Positions 44,549-56,660 are shown, counted from the stretch's first letter. The stretch is DNA of 64,000 bases from Fulvitalea axinellae (GCF_036492835.1 NZ_AP025314.1:2770010-2834009); one strand, 5' to 3'. Notes: generated from the letters alone by a model not told the origin. A program made the numbers and translations.

Positions 44549-47332
44549 ATGTTTGATCCCCACAGAAAACAAGTGCGCACAACCCAAGATTCCCGGCTCT
44601 CTGGAGCTTCGGGAACAGGTTCGAGCACGTTTTCTGACCGACGGACTTTCATTCGAGGACAAGCCCAAATTGCGCAATTGCTTGGAGAACGCCACCCTAA
44701 TCCGGCTCCGCCAATACAGGCTTTAATGTCTCCTCTGTCGTTTTTGGAAAGAACTCGCTACGGAAAAAGGCACAAACAGCGGGAAATCCTTGCGATTGAT
44801 CTCGCTTTGGAAGCCTACCGGCAAATAATGGCGAGAAGAAATACCGATACCATCGCCAACGTTTATCGCAGATTCCAAATTCTCGAAAACTTGGAAAGCA
44901 TTCTGCTCAGTTGGCACAAACAAAACCCGATTAAGGGTTCGGGAAAAAACCTGCCCGTCTATATCCAGGCCTTCTTTGAACTTTGGGACGAGGTAGAAGA
45001 GGAATTCGAAATACTCGTCGGAATTTGCATAGATAAAGACTACCCTATTTGGGTACCTGAAAGGACAAATAAGTTTGCGTTAAATCAGTTTGACGGAGAC
45101 GATGATTTTGTTATAGCCCAAGACGATGAGGAAACATTAGAGGAGTATCGCCAAGACATCCGTGATATGTGGCAAACACTAGTATCCGGTTCAGGCAATA
45201 TCAAGTTTCAGAACGGAGGACCTCCAGCACCTGCCAGAACTTCGGCCACTCCGGATTTAACTCCAGCGACGGCCCAAGACACTCCACAACTTCCGGATCA
45301 TAAATTCGCTGAATTCAGAAAGCACAAATTGGCTCAGTTCGCCAAAATGCTTTATTCGAAAACCGGAAAAAGACTGCTTGAGAAAGCTCTGGAAAATCCT
45401 GACGCCAATAGCGAAATAACTATTGTGCCTGGCAGAGAAGACTTCCCGAGTCCGAAGATTTCCAGAATCCCACGCCTTCAGGAACACCGTCCGCCCCAAC
45501 TGGAAGATGATGAAGACGAAAACCATGGCTGTGGAGGCAGACTCTGCAATGCTTTTCGCAGAAGACGCCGTCCGAGACGTCCAGTCAAGTTCGATAGCCT
45601 TGACGACGCAATGGCTGATTGGCAAGAGGAAGTCTCGCCTATCAAAGTGAAATTCCCAGGGAGCAAATCTAAAATGACATCTGTCTTGGTCCGGGATCAG
45701 CACTGGGACACAGAAAAAAGAGCGGGCAACCTCACTTTGCGTCCACAATATCTCGAAATGGCCGATATAATGGCAGAATCGTTGGCCTCAAGACATGGCG
45801 CTCACACAGACGCCGAAACTTCACGAAAATCCGGATTAAAAGTGGAAAACATGCTCCGGTCCGAGTCCGGATTTCCGCTCAGGCTAGTGGAACCGGCTGA
45901 CCAAGCAGGGAAAATAGACACTGGTACAATTGTAAACGTCCACAACCTTCGAGACGCCCAAACCGCCCGCGACTTGAATAGGTTTGCTCGCCACGTTTAC
46001 GAAATACGGGATGACGAAGTACTTGACGATATCGACGATTTTGATGTTGCCAGATCTTTGGAATACAGTTACGCCGCCGACCATGGTCCGGGTCAAAGGA
46101 GAGTCCCCCAACCACCTCCACAAGCAACTGGTGGCGGAAAAGGTAAGGGAAAAGGAAAAGGCAAGAAAAAAGAGGAACCTTCAGGCGCCACACCTGGTCC
46201 AACAACCACTTCGCCCACAACCAGCTCTCCTACCGGACGGACTCGCTCAGGGCACGTCTCCGCCACAATGGATGAAGCCGGTTTGGATCCGTCACAGGTT
46301 CCACAACTCAACGAAGGACAACTACAAGTCGATCGCGGTTTCGAGCCAAATAAGGTTAGGGAAGTATATGCGACCGCACTTGGCGCTGGAGACACTTTTT
46401 CACTCAGAGACACCACAAGGAACAATTATGTACTAAAAATATTCGATGACCCGGATATCGCCAAGAACCAAGATGTAGCTACACAAATAATCAGAATTTT
46501 ACAGTCTGGAAATATCACAGTGCCCCGTACAGAGTTTGTAGGCGTTAGGGATGAAAAACATAAGGGTGTTGGGAACTTAGCCCTGAGGCACAGCAACAGG
46601 GGCGCCGCCGGAGTAAGTCTCACCGCAAAGACTCATGGTCAAGGAAACACATATCTCGTAATGCACAAGCTCCCGGGGTCCCATCAAGTGACTTCCAGAC
46701 GAAGGGGACTTCATACGGTCACCACTCTCACCGATTTTTCAAGGAAAATGGGAGAACTGACCGCTTATGATCTCCTTATGGGAAATACTGACAGGCTTTC
46801 CATTGATGCGACACTCAATAATGTACTTTTCGACCCTGAACATCAAAACTTGGGGGCAATCGATCAGCAGATCGACAACTTGGGTTTAGTGCCATTACGA
46901 AATGTATTTGATCCTAACCGACCACAATTAGACGACTTTGAGGAAGAAGAGGAACGAGAACAACCGGCCGAAAGGGGCGACGACTTCAGGTTCTTGGTTG
47001 ATCGATTCTATGGAGAATTCTCCACTACAGGACAAACGAGCCTTTCCGCCCGGGTCGAAGCTTCGTTGCGCACCAACTCAGGGGCGAAAGGTTTTGACCG
47101 CCGACAATTTGACTTAGGTTTTATGGAAGGCCTTTTACACCTTGTCACCAACAACACTACTCTCAGAGAGCAAATCACCGCTATTGAAGCTGGTCGAGCC
47201 GGTACTAGAGGGGATGTTCAATGGATGTTACGAAACTGGGACCACCTCCTTGACAAGTTCGGACAACCCACACTAGCCGAACTCCGCCAGCATGTCCAAA
47301 ACCCTCCGAGAGCGCCTAGACGCCGACGCTGA
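44549..47332 (+). CDS. putative effector with C-terminal PI3/4-kinase-like or HipA-like kinase domain
   Basis: A 927-residue protein without signal peptide or membrane helix. Residues 1-55 are polar and disordered and end PPIQ. A helical domain (about 65-150) contains REILAIDLALEAYRQIM. Pro/Ser/Thr-rich linkers, a basic tract of RRRRRPRRP (337-345) and a GKGKGKGKKK linker (about 528-543) follow. The C-terminal domain (about 590-850) has protein-kinase-fold hallmarks: a Gly-containing loop GAGDTFSLRD, Lys630 in YVLKIF, catalytic-loop Asp748 in MGNTDR with Asn758 in NNVLFD, and metal-binding Asp772 in AIDQQID. The GNTDR ... N ... IDxx order is that of PI3/PI4-kinase-like and HipA-like kinases. 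The modular make-up, basic tracts and PIQ leader suggest an injected or secreted effector. It is not in an operon. Function as a kinase is inference. Confidence 0.6.
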   Translation: MFDPHRKQVRTTQDSRLSGASGTGSSTFSDRRTFIRGQAQIAQLLGERHPNPAPPIQALMSPLSFLERTRYGKRHKQREILAIDLALEAYRQIMARRNTDTIANVYRRFQILENLESILLSWHKQNPIKGSGKNLPVYIQAFFELWDEVEEEFEILVGICIDKDYPIWVPERTNKFALNQFDGDDDFVIAQDDEETLEEYRQDIRDMWQTLVSGSGNIKFQNGGPPAPARTSATPDLTPATAQDTPQLPDHKFAEFRKHKLAQFAKMLYSKTGKRLLEKALENPDANSEITIVPGREDFPSPKISRIPRLQEHRPPQLEDDEDENHGCGGRLCNAFRRRRRPRRPVKFDSLDDAMADWQEEVSPIKVKFPGSKSKMTSVLVRDQHWDTEKRAGNLTLRPQYLEMADIMAESLASRHGAHTDAETSRKSGLKVENMLRSESGFPLRLVEPADQAGKIDTGTIVNVHNLRDAQTARDLNRFARHVYEIRDDEVLDDIDDFDVARSLEYSYAADHGPGQRRVPQPPPQATGGGKGKGKGKGKKKEEPSGATPGPTTTSPTTSSPTGRTRSGHVSATMDEAGLDPSQVPQLNEGQLQVDRGFEPNKVREVYATALGAGDTFSLRDTTRNNYVLKIFDDPDIAKNQDVATQIIRILQSGNITVPRTEFVGVRDEKHKGVGNLALRHSNRGAAGVSLTAKTHGQGNTYLVMHKLPGSHQVTSRRRGLHTVTTLTDFSRKMGELTAYDLLMGNTDRLSIDATLNNVLFDPEHQNLGAIDQQIDNLGLVPLRNVFDPNRPQLDDFEEEEEREQPAERGDDFRFLVDRFYGEFSTTGQTSLSARVEASLRTNSGAKGFDRRQFDLGFMEGLLHLVTNNTTLREQITAIEAGRAGTRGDVQWMLRNWDHLLDKFGQPTLAELRQHVQNPPRAPRRRR

Positions 47333-47471
47333 GTATAATCAACCACTAATCCATATCACAATGAAAAGATATTTTCAAAAATTCGATCGAATACTGGGCT
47401 TTTATCACCCTAGCCATTAATTTTACTTTTTAAAGAAAAAACAATCATTTTTAAAGCATTATTTTCTTGCC

Positions 47472-48581
<1,110 letters not shown>

Positions 48582-48610
48582 TCCCACTCGGTAACAAAAT
48601 CACAACCGCA

Positions 48611-49549
48611 ATGAGAAAACATTCGAAAATATACGTTGCCGGACATCGTGGCATGGTCGGGTCGGCTATTGTCAGGGCTTTAGAAAGCGCTGGTTTTGAC
48701 AATATCATCACCAGAACTTCCAGCGAACTGGACCTTAGGGACCAAAGCGCTGTCGCTAAATTTTTTGCAGAAGAAAAACCCGAATTCGTTTTTCTGGCCG
48801 CCGCAAAAGTTGGTGGCATTCACGCAAATAACACTTACAGAGCCGACTTTATTTACGACAACCTCATGATCGAGGCAAACGTAATCCACCAAAGTCACGC
48901 TCATGGAGTGGAAAAGCTTCTTTCGCTCGGTTCGTCTTGCATTTACCCGAAATTCGCAGAGCAACCTATTAAGGAAGAATACCTGCTCACCGGCGAATTG
49001 GAACCGACAAACGAGCCTTACGCTATCGCAAAAATCGCCGGCATCAAGCTCTGCGACGCTTACCGCGACCAATACGAAAGCAACTTCATCTCGGCGATGC
49101 CTACCAACCTTTACGGTCCTAACGACAACTACGACCTGAACAATTCGCACGTGTTGCCGGCCTTGATCCGTAAATTCCACGAAGCGAAAGTCAACAATCT
49201 CCCTTTCGTGGAAATTTGGGGAACGGGGTCGCCAAAACGCGAGTTCCTCCACGTCGATGATCTGGCTCAAGCATGCCTTTTCCTTATGGAAGAGCATAAC
49301 GAAGGTGGATGGGTCAATGTCGGTACCGGTCAGGACATCTCGATAAAAGACTTGGCCCTCACAGTCAAAGAAGTTGTCGGTTACGAAGGCGAACTCAATT
49401 TCGACGAGACAAAACCGGACGGAACCCCTCGCAAGCTTATGGACGTATCCAAACTCCATAATATGGGATTCAGCCATAAAATCGGCTTAAAAGACGGCAT
49501 CACTGCCGTATATAAAGATTTTACGGAAAACGTTTTCCCGAAACTCTGA
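48611..49549 (+). CDS. fcl: GDP-L-fucose synthase
   Basis: A 312-residue epimerase/reductase that turns GDP-4-keto-6-deoxymannose into GDP-L-fucose. The Rossmann motif [14 protein letters not shown] is N-terminal. [16 protein letters not shown] and YAIAK (Tyr137, Lys141) carry the catalytic Ser-Tyr-Lys set, and the [21 protein letters not shown] block is specific to the family. With gmd upstream and manA elsewhere it completes the route to GDP-fucose for surface glycan or glycoprotein O-fucosylation. A strong terminator follows. Confidence 0.97.
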   Translation: MRKHSKIYVAGHRGMVGSAIVRALESAGFDNIITRTSSELDLRDQSAVAKFFAEEKPEFVFLAAAKVGGIHANNTYRADFIYDNLMIEANVIHQSHAHGVEKLLSLGSSCIYPKFAEQPIKEEYLLTGELEPTNEPYAIAKIAGIKLCDAYRDQYESNFISAMPTNLYGPNDNYDLNNSHVLPALIRKFHEAKVNNLPFVEIWGTGSPKREFLHVDDLAQACLFLMEEHNEGGWVNVGTGQDISIKDLALTVKEVVGYEGELNFDETKPDGTPRKLMDVSKLHNMGFSHKIGLKDGITAVYKDFTENVFPKL

Positions 49550-49586
49550 GGATCTCCGCCGGTATAAAAATATGCCCACCCGACAC

Positions 49587-49625
49587 GAAACCCGCAAAGA
49601 GAAACCTTTTGCGGGTTTCTTTTTC
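49587..49625 (+). terminator. gmd-fcl terminator
   Basis: A 12-bp perfect stem, GAAACCCGCAAA (49587-49598) against TTTGCGGGTTTC (49608-49619), with a 9-base loop and a TTTTTC tail. Confidence 0.92.
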
Positions 49626-49715
49626 TACCTCTTCTTCCTATTTTTCCGTATTAGCCGTTTATCGGACCACCCGGCCACAAAACGGCAACGGATAATTCTT
49701 TAACCAACCTTTAGC

Positions 49716-51860
49716 ATGATTCAAAAATCCAGGCTCTTTCTACAAGCCCTTGCCCTACTGATCTTCTTTGCGGTATCGGCCAATGCGCAGAAAAAAGACC
49801 TCACCATCGATGACGCCGTCATCGGACAATGGTTTAACTTGGCCCCCGAGCGGGTTGACCAGCTTCAATGGGTAAAAGGCTCGTCCTCTTATTCCTTCGT
49901 CAAAGACAATGAGTTGATGGTTTCGGCCCGAAAAGGCGAACCCACCGCAATCGCTTCCCTCGACGACATTAAAGCCTCTAACTCCAATCTTTCTGGACAA
50001 AAGAGGTTCCCTGCTATTACATGGGAAAACCCGAAAAGCTTTTCTTTCAAAACCGCATCAGGGTATTTCAGCTATAACACCGAATCGAAAAAGGCCGAAA
50101 AGCTTATCGCTTCGGAAAAAGGTGGCGAAAACCAAGATTTCAGCCCGAAAGCGAAACGCTTGGCTTATACTATCGAAAATAACCTCTTCGTAAATGACAA
50201 CGGCAACATCAAAGCCCTTTCTGACGAAGACAACAAGGCCATCGTTTACGGAAAAGTCGTTCATAGAAACGAATTCGGCGTACACAAAGGTACATTTTGG
50301 TCGCCAGAAGGCAACCTCCTCGCCTTCTACCGCAATGACCAGACTCAGGTAACCGATTACCCGATCACGAATATCCACACTCGTCCCGCTACAAACGACG
50401 CCATCAAATACCCGATGGCCGGCATGAAAAACGAGAAAGTGACTTTGGCCATTCACGATTTCCGTTCCGGAAAAACCGTTTACCTCAAAACTGGCGACAA
50501 AGACCAATACTTGACAAACGTACAGTGGAGTCCGGACGAGAAATACGTTTATATCGCCATTCTTAACCGCGACCAAAACCACTTGGCAATGAACCGCTAC
50601 AATGTAGCGACAGGCGAGCTCGAAGCCACTCTTTTCGAAGAGAACGCCGAAAAATATATCCAGCCTTTGCACCCGATCATGTTCTTGCCTAAAAATTCGA
50701 ACGAATTTCTTTGGGAAAGCGAGCGTGACGGATTCACTCACCTTTACCGTTACAACACCGAAGGAAAACTCCTTAACCAAGTAACGAAAGGTCCTTGGGC
50801 CGTAACCGACATCATCGGTTTTGACAAAGCCGGACGCAAAATCGTAGTGGTAGGAACCGACAATCTCGGTCTTGACCGCCAAGTATACATTGCGGACGTT
50901 CGCACTGGAAAACAGCGTAAGATTACGACTCGCAGCGGTAATTATTCCGTAAAACTCAACAAAACCACAAATCAGCTTATCGCCGATTTCAGTTCGGTTG
51001 AAACTCCGCATGACATCGACGTTATCAGCCTCTACGGCAAGCAGACGAAAAACATCCTGAAAGCGAAAAACCCGCTTGCGGATTATAACGTCAGCCCTAT
51101 CGAGATTTTCCAGATCAAAGCAGACGACGGCACTCCTTTGAACTGCCGTATGATTAAACCCGCTAACTTCGACGAGTCTAAGCAGTACCCGGTACTCGTT
51201 TACGTGTACGGCGGACCTAACGCTCAGCTGATTCGCAACCGCTGGAACGGAGGCATCTCACTTTGGATGCAGTATATGGCGCAAAAAGGCTATATTATCT
51301 TCACTATGGACAGCCGTGGATCCGAGAACCGCGGACGCGAGTTTGAGCAAGTGACTTTCCGTCGTCTTGGCGAGATTGAGATCAAGGACCAACTCAAAGG
51401 AGTTGACTACCTCAAATCTCAGCCTTATGTGGACGGCGATCGCCTTGGAGTTTTTGGCTGGAGCTACGGCGGATTCATGACCACTTCCCTGATGGTCAAA
51501 TCCCCAGGCACTTTCAAAGTGGGTGTGGCCGGCGGTCCAGTAATCGATTGGAGTTATTATGAGATCATGTACACTGAACGTTACATGGACACTCCTCAGC
51601 AAAACCCGGAAGGATATGCGCAAGCCAGCCTTCTTGATAAAACGAAAAACCTCAACGGTGATCTTCTGATGATCCACGGCCTTGAGGACGACGTTGTGGT
51701 TATCCAGCACAGCTTAATGTTTATCGAAAACTGCGTGAAAAACAGCAAGCAAATGGATTACTTCGTTTACCCAGGGCACAAACATAACGTTCGCGGATAC
51801 GACAGAATCCACCTTATGCAAAAAGTACTTGATTACGTCGATGACAAACTCAACGACTGA
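49716..51860 (+). CDS. S9 family dipeptidyl peptidase IV-like protease
   Basis: A 714-residue exported serine peptidase. A signal peptide (LALLIFFAVSANAQ) is followed by a DPP IV N-terminal beta-propeller (about 90-480, repeated WSPDEKYVYI-like blades) and the alpha/beta-hydrolase domain. The catalytic Ser583 lies in GWSYGGF, the Asp is one of Asp658-Asp659 in GLEDDVVV, and His688 lies in PGHKHNV. This is the S9B layout, common in Bacteroidota for removing N-terminal dipeptides, often X-Pro. It is followed by a terminator and seems monocistronic. Confidence 0.95.
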   Translation: MIQKSRLFLQALALLIFFAVSANAQKKDLTIDDAVIGQWFNLAPERVDQLQWVKGSSSYSFVKDNELMVSARKGEPTAIASLDDIKASNSNLSGQKRFPAITWENPKSFSFKTASGYFSYNTESKKAEKLIASEKGGENQDFSPKAKRLAYTIENNLFVNDNGNIKALSDEDNKAIVYGKVVHRNEFGVHKGTFWSPEGNLLAFYRNDQTQVTDYPITNIHTRPATNDAIKYPMAGMKNEKVTLAIHDFRSGKTVYLKTGDKDQYLTNVQWSPDEKYVYIAILNRDQNHLAMNRYNVATGELEATLFEENAEKYIQPLHPIMFLPKNSNEFLWESERDGFTHLYRYNTEGKLLNQVTKGPWAVTDIIGFDKAGRKIVVVGTDNLGLDRQVYIADVRTGKQRKITTRSGNYSVKLNKTTNQLIADFSSVETPHDIDVISLYGKQTKNILKAKNPLADYNVSPIEIFQIKADDGTPLNCRMIKPANFDESKQYPVLVYVYGGPNAQLIRNRWNGGISLWMQYMAQKGYIIFTMDSRGSENRGREFEQVTFRRLGEIEIKDQLKGVDYLKSQPYVDGDRLGVFGWSYGGFMTTSLMVKSPGTFKVGVAGGPVIDWSYYEIMYTERYMDTPQQNPEGYAQASLLDKTKNLNGDLLMIHGLEDDVVVIQHSLMFIENCVKNSKQMDYFVYPGHKHNVRGYDRIHLMQKVLDYVDDKLND

Positions 51861-51879
51861 ATCTGATAAAACCAAACTC

Positions 51880-51909
51880 AAAGCCCGGCCTTCTAGTCGG
51901 GCTTTTTTT
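51880..51909 (+). terminator. terminator of the S9 peptidase gene
   Basis: AAAGCCCG (51880-51887) pairs with CGGGCTTT (51898-51905) across a 10-base loop and is followed by a T run. Confidence 0.85.
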
Positions 51910-52080
51910 AAACCGTACTCTGTCACATATGTCGCAAGCCTAGCTCATAAGCTTAAAAAACTCCGAGCGACTCGTTTTAGCGATTCGGACGTCGATTTTT
52001 TGGGTGCCTGCTTCCAATATTTTGTTATTTTTACGTGTGGCGAACTCTGCCGTTTTTCAATCATCAGGATTGTTTAATAT

Positions 52081-54870
52081 ATGCGCTCCAATTCTAAAAT
52101 ATTTATATACTTTATCCTGTCCCTCATCTCAACCTCTGTTTGGGGGCAATCTTTCCGGTTTCGAAACCTCACTGTGGAGGCTGACATGGCGGAAAAGCAT
52201 GTTCGCCAAATAACCCAAGATCCGGCCGGAAATATCTGGATGATCACTAACTCGACCGTAATCCGACATGACGGGCAGGCTCTAAAAAGCCTAAAAATCG
52301 CTACACTATCGCAATGGGATAATCTGAAAAGTATTTGCGCCACACCTAAAGGAGACATTTATATTGGCGGGCAAAAAGGCCTCCGCCTTGTCTCTCCTGA
52401 GCTGGATTCTGCAACTTTTATCCGACCGAGATTCAATGTAGAATCCGTAGTATTTACCGACAGCTCTACACTCTGGACTGTATCACTGGGTTCTATTTAT
52501 CGATTGGAAACGCACTCGCCGGACAAGATAGAAAAGATACAACCACCGGAATATTCAGGTGCTCCAGTGACGTTCAACAAAGTCGTGCTCAACGCTGGGA
52601 AATTATACGCCCTAAGCGACAAAGGGATCTACACGATCGATCGCAAAGCGAATACGCTTCATCCTCTGTTTTATTTCGGATCGACTGTAACCGACGCCAT
52701 TTTCGAGAAAGACAGGGTCTGGTTCGGAACCGAATTCTTGGGACTCGGCCTTTACGACAAAAAATCGGGACAAATTTCCCTGTTTAACCAAGAAACTGAC
52801 AATCCGCAATCAATCAGTTCCGATGAAATCATGGCTTTGACCAAAGACGTTTTCGGAAATATCTGGATTGGAACCCGCTCCGCCGGGCTCAACTTGGTAA
52901 GGGAAGAGGATGGAAAAATAAAATTCCGACGTTTCCTCAGCGATTCACAAGGCCCCACCGTAACCGAAAATGACACACGGAGCCTTTACGCTGACAAAAA
53001 CGGGACAGTTTGGTCAGGCACATTCGGCAATGGCGTCGATGTCATTGAGCTATACCCAGATTATATCACCGGGCTTTCTACTGAAGTGGCGGAAACCGGT
53101 TGGTTCGGAAACCGCGGCGTTTCATGTATTTCGCCTTCAGGCGACGATATCTGGATTTCCTCTGGCACTTCAGGTGGAGGGTTCTTCAAGTTTTCCACTA
53201 AAGATTCCTCAAGAGAATTTTTCGATCCCAAAAAAAGCAACCTTTCGTACCCATACCTGAACAGTATCCTAGACGACGGCCAAGGAAAGATTTGGATAGT
53301 TCCGCATGACCGCACAATCAATATTTTTGATCCTAAAACCGGTAAATACGAGCATTACAGACCTCAAGACAGCAAGTCTTCGCCTCAAAGTAATTTCAAT
53401 TCGTTCACTATCGACAAACGAGGGGATATTTGGTTCTCACTCCCCGGAAACGGCCTCTACAGGTTCCCTAAAGGAGATGACTGGCGAAAACCAACGATTT
53501 ATACCGCAGGAAACGGTAGCCGAGGCCCATCCTCAAATCATGCCCACCCTATCTTCACGGACAAAACGGGTAAAGTTTGGTTCAGGTCACCGGCAGGAGT
53601 CGAAATTTATGATCCATCAAGGAGGCGTTTCTCCCAAATGGGGAAAGGCAAAGGCATTTCAGTCAATATATCCGCTGGTCGTACCGCTCCCGACAGTAGC
53701 ATATGGTTGCTCGGGAGGCAATTCTTATTCGAATATGATGAGGTAGGAAAAAGATTCGAGAAACGAACAGTACCCTTCCACAACAGAATCTTATGGCGGG
53801 GAATGAACATCGACCCGAAAGGTAGGATTTGGCTCAATTCATTTAAGGAAATCGTTTGCTACAACCCAAAAGACAGCACTGTTTTCAACTTGGGAAAACA
53901 CCCTGACCTGAAAGGCATCAAACTGAATATCGACGTTTTGACTTTTCATCAAGGAAAAGTATATGCCGGATCAGAAAATCAAGGGGTTATAGTTTTCCCT
54001 CTTTCCATTGCGGACAAATTTGACAAAAAGCCAAACATCCGGTTCCGCAATATTTCGACAAGCCAAAACGAAAAATATACGCTGAAAGACGATGAGAAAG
54101 CCACCACGCTGGAAATCGAGGCCAAGTCAAAGCTAACAAGCGTCAATCTGGATCTGTATATCCCTGGCGAATATCGTAGCGAAGCCATCTCCTACTTTTA
54201 CACTTCGTTGGCCGACACAACTGAGCATCTAATCGACGACGGTAAATTAAGCCTTAATAATTTGCCATACGGCAATACGGAAATCGCATTGGGTGCTTTC
54301 TCACCATTTGGTCACGGTTCGAAAGCTACACAGAAACTGACGATCGTAGTTCTTAAACCGATCGGTTATATCTATTACATTTCCGGGGGCATCATTTTGG
54401 CGATAATCGTTGTAGGAATCTGGTTTTATTCGCAAAAAAGAAAAACGCCAAATACGGAAACCGAACCCGATACGGAAAAGCAAACGGCGGAAACCCTTGC
54501 CAAAGGGAAAAAGGACCTTGAATTCCTAGCCACGGTCGACCGGATCACCAAAGCAAACCTCTCGGACCCTGACTTCAAGATTGACACATTGCTGAAAGCA
54601 ACCGGAATGAGCCGAACAAGCTTTTTTGTGAAGATCAAACAGGTCACCAACCAATCCGGTTCGGAATATATAAAGGATATCCGATTCGGAAAAGCCAAGG
54701 AATTACTTGAACAAGGCGACATGAACGTATCGGAAGTGGCCTATGCCGTAGGCTTTTCGGACCCGAGATATTTTAGCAAAGTTTTCAAAAAACACTTCGG
54801 CGCTTCGCCATCGGAATATTCCAGAAGGCAAAAACCCAATGCAGTCGCACAAAAAGAACACCGTGAATAG
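52081..54870 (+). CDS. membrane AraC-type regulator with propeller sensor, no histidine kinase
   Basis: A 929-residue regulator. A signal peptide (ending SVWGQ) leads into a long periplasmic region made of two-component-regulator propeller repeats (DPAGNIWMITNST, DVFGNIWIGTRSAGLNL, DKNGTVWSGTFGNGVDVI, DPKGRIWLNSF). A Y_Y_Y-like beta domain comes next. One membrane helix (about 761-781) is followed by a 30-residue polar linker and a two-helix-turn-helix AraC domain (about 811-920; LLKATGMSRTSFFVKIKQ, VSEVAYAVGFSDPRYFSKVFKKHFG). The outer part looks like that of hybrid two-component systems (HTCS) of glycan utilisation, but histidine kinase, ATPase and receiver domains are all absent and the linker is too short to hide them. 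It should couple ligand binding directly to DNA. The target is unknown; no SusC/D pair is present. Confidence 0.85.
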   Translation: MRSNSKIFIYFILSLISTSVWGQSFRFRNLTVEADMAEKHVRQITQDPAGNIWMITNSTVIRHDGQALKSLKIATLSQWDNLKSICATPKGDIYIGGQKGLRLVSPELDSATFIRPRFNVESVVFTDSSTLWTVSLGSIYRLETHSPDKIEKIQPPEYSGAPVTFNKVVLNAGKLYALSDKGIYTIDRKANTLHPLFYFGSTVTDAIFEKDRVWFGTEFLGLGLYDKKSGQISLFNQETDNPQSISSDEIMALTKDVFGNIWIGTRSAGLNLVREEDGKIKFRRFLSDSQGPTVTENDTRSLYADKNGTVWSGTFGNGVDVIELYPDYITGLSTEVAETGWFGNRGVSCISPSGDDIWISSGTSGGGFFKFSTKDSSREFFDPKKSNLSYPYLNSILDDGQGKIWIVPHDRTINIFDPKTGKYEHYRPQDSKSSPQSNFNSFTIDKRGDIWFSLPGNGLYRFPKGDDWRKPTIYTAGNGSRGPSSNHAHPIFTDKTGKVWFRSPAGVEIYDPSRRRFSQMGKGKGISVNISAGRTAPDSSIWLLGRQFLFEYDEVGKRFEKRTVPFHNRILWRGMNIDPKGRIWLNSFKEIVCYNPKDSTVFNLGKHPDLKGIKLNIDVLTFHQGKVYAGSENQGVIVFPLSIADKFDKKPNIRFRNISTSQNEKYTLKDDEKATTLEIEAKSKLTSVNLDLYIPGEYRSEAISYFYTSLADTTEHLIDDGKLSLNNLPYGNTEIALGAFSPFGHGSKATQKLTIVVLKPIGYIYYISGGIILAIIVVGIWFYSQKRKTPNTETEPDTEKQTAETLAKGKKDLEFLATVDRITKANLSDPDFKIDTLLKATGMSRTSFFVKIKQVTNQSGSEYIKDIRFGKAKELLEQGDMNVSEVAYAVGFSDPRYFSKVFKKHFGASPSEYSRRQKPNAVAQKEHRE

Positions 54871-54954
54871 TACTATACTATGAATGCCGACAAGCGTTCA
54901 AAAGTACAATTATTCAACACGAAATAGGCTAATTGCGAGTAACTCAACAACCAG

Positions 54955-55365
54955 ATGTTTAAAAACACCATTTCCGTTATCGCCGGTTTTATTGGCGGAT
55001 GGGCAACCACATACTTGATAGAGGCCATTACCGAGGCGGTCTTCGCTCCGCCTCCGTCTCCTAGTCCCGAACAAGCGGAGCAGCTCCGCCAATACATAGA
55101 AAACATGCCCTTGGCCTCGCTTATCGCCCTTATTATCTCCTCAGGCGCCAGCGGATGGGTTGGCGGCTGGACTTCCATTACCGTAAAAGGCGAAAAAGGC
55201 GCGCTGACAAGCATTGTGACCGGCGCTTTGCTCACGGCGATGGCCGTTATGCAATTCGTCACCCTACCCTATCCAATGTGGTTCAAAATAGTGTCTTGGA
55301 TACCGGTAATACCACTGGCCTATATGGGCGGTATGTTTGCCACACGGCACCCGCTAAAGCAATAA
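54955..55365 (+). CDS. small four-helix membrane protein, unknown function
   Basis: A 136-residue hydrophobic protein with about four membrane helices (about 5-25, 52-72, 85-102, 111-130). A proline-rich, acidic loop (PPPSPSPEQAEQLRQ) lies between the first two. Glycine-rich segments (SVIAGFIGGWATTY, SSGASGWVGGW) recall small membrane proteins of unknown function in Bacteroidota. No family name or active site was recognised. It lies 84 bases after the AraC-type regulator on the same strand and may be cotranscribed. Confidence 0.7.
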   Translation: MFKNTISVIAGFIGGWATTYLIEAITEAVFAPPPSPSPEQAEQLRQYIENMPLASLIALIISSGASGWVGGWTSITVKGEKGALTSIVTGALLTAMAVMQFVTLPYPMWFKIVSWIPVIPLAYMGGMFATRHPLKQ

Positions 55366-55562
55366 ACGCCCTCAGCAAACAATCCCGCAACAAAAGGCTT
55401 TTATGTTTGAGAAAAACAACCGCCGGAAACCTTCGGGGCCTTTCCCGTACACAGTTTCCAAGAGCGCTGTATATTAACAAGTTAGAAAAACAGGAATTGG
55501 AACAAGGCGCAAAGCCTTCCGAAAATATGACACAAATCATATTAATTGCCTGAGCTTGCGGG

Positions 55563-55592
55563 TTGTTTTTCGAGAGTTGAATTGTAATTTTG
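55563..55592 (+). promoter_or_regulatory. Bacteroidota-type promoter for gap
   Basis: TTG at 55563-55565, a 19-base spacer and TAATTTTG at 55585-55592, an exact match to the -7 consensus TAnnTTTG. A start about 7 bases downstream would give a leader of roughly 33 bases before gap. Confidence 0.65.
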
Positions 55593-55614
55593 TGTTGTTC
55601 AATATTCAGTCTAA

Positions 55615-56637
<1,023 letters not shown>

Positions 56638-56660
56638 GGTAAACGCCTTTCAAAAATATA

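Noticed and set aside
44549..47332. Zinc peptidase (M91-like) reading of the middle of the kinase-like protein
   Set aside because: The segment MLYSKTGKRLLEKALENP recalls the start of M91-like effector domains, but no HExxH follows, so peptidase activity is unsupported.
48680..49477. Leftward frame of 265 codons opposite fcl
   Set aside because: Antisense to a clear GDP-fucose synthase, with no family features.
50058..51011. Leftward frame of 317 codons opposite the S9 peptidase
   Set aside because: Antisense to a complete peptidase with an intact triad, and no recognisable domain.
55155..55553. Rightward frame of 132 codons overlapping the four-helix membrane protein
   Set aside because: It overlaps in another frame and has scrambled composition, whereas the hydrophobic frame gives a coherent membrane protein.
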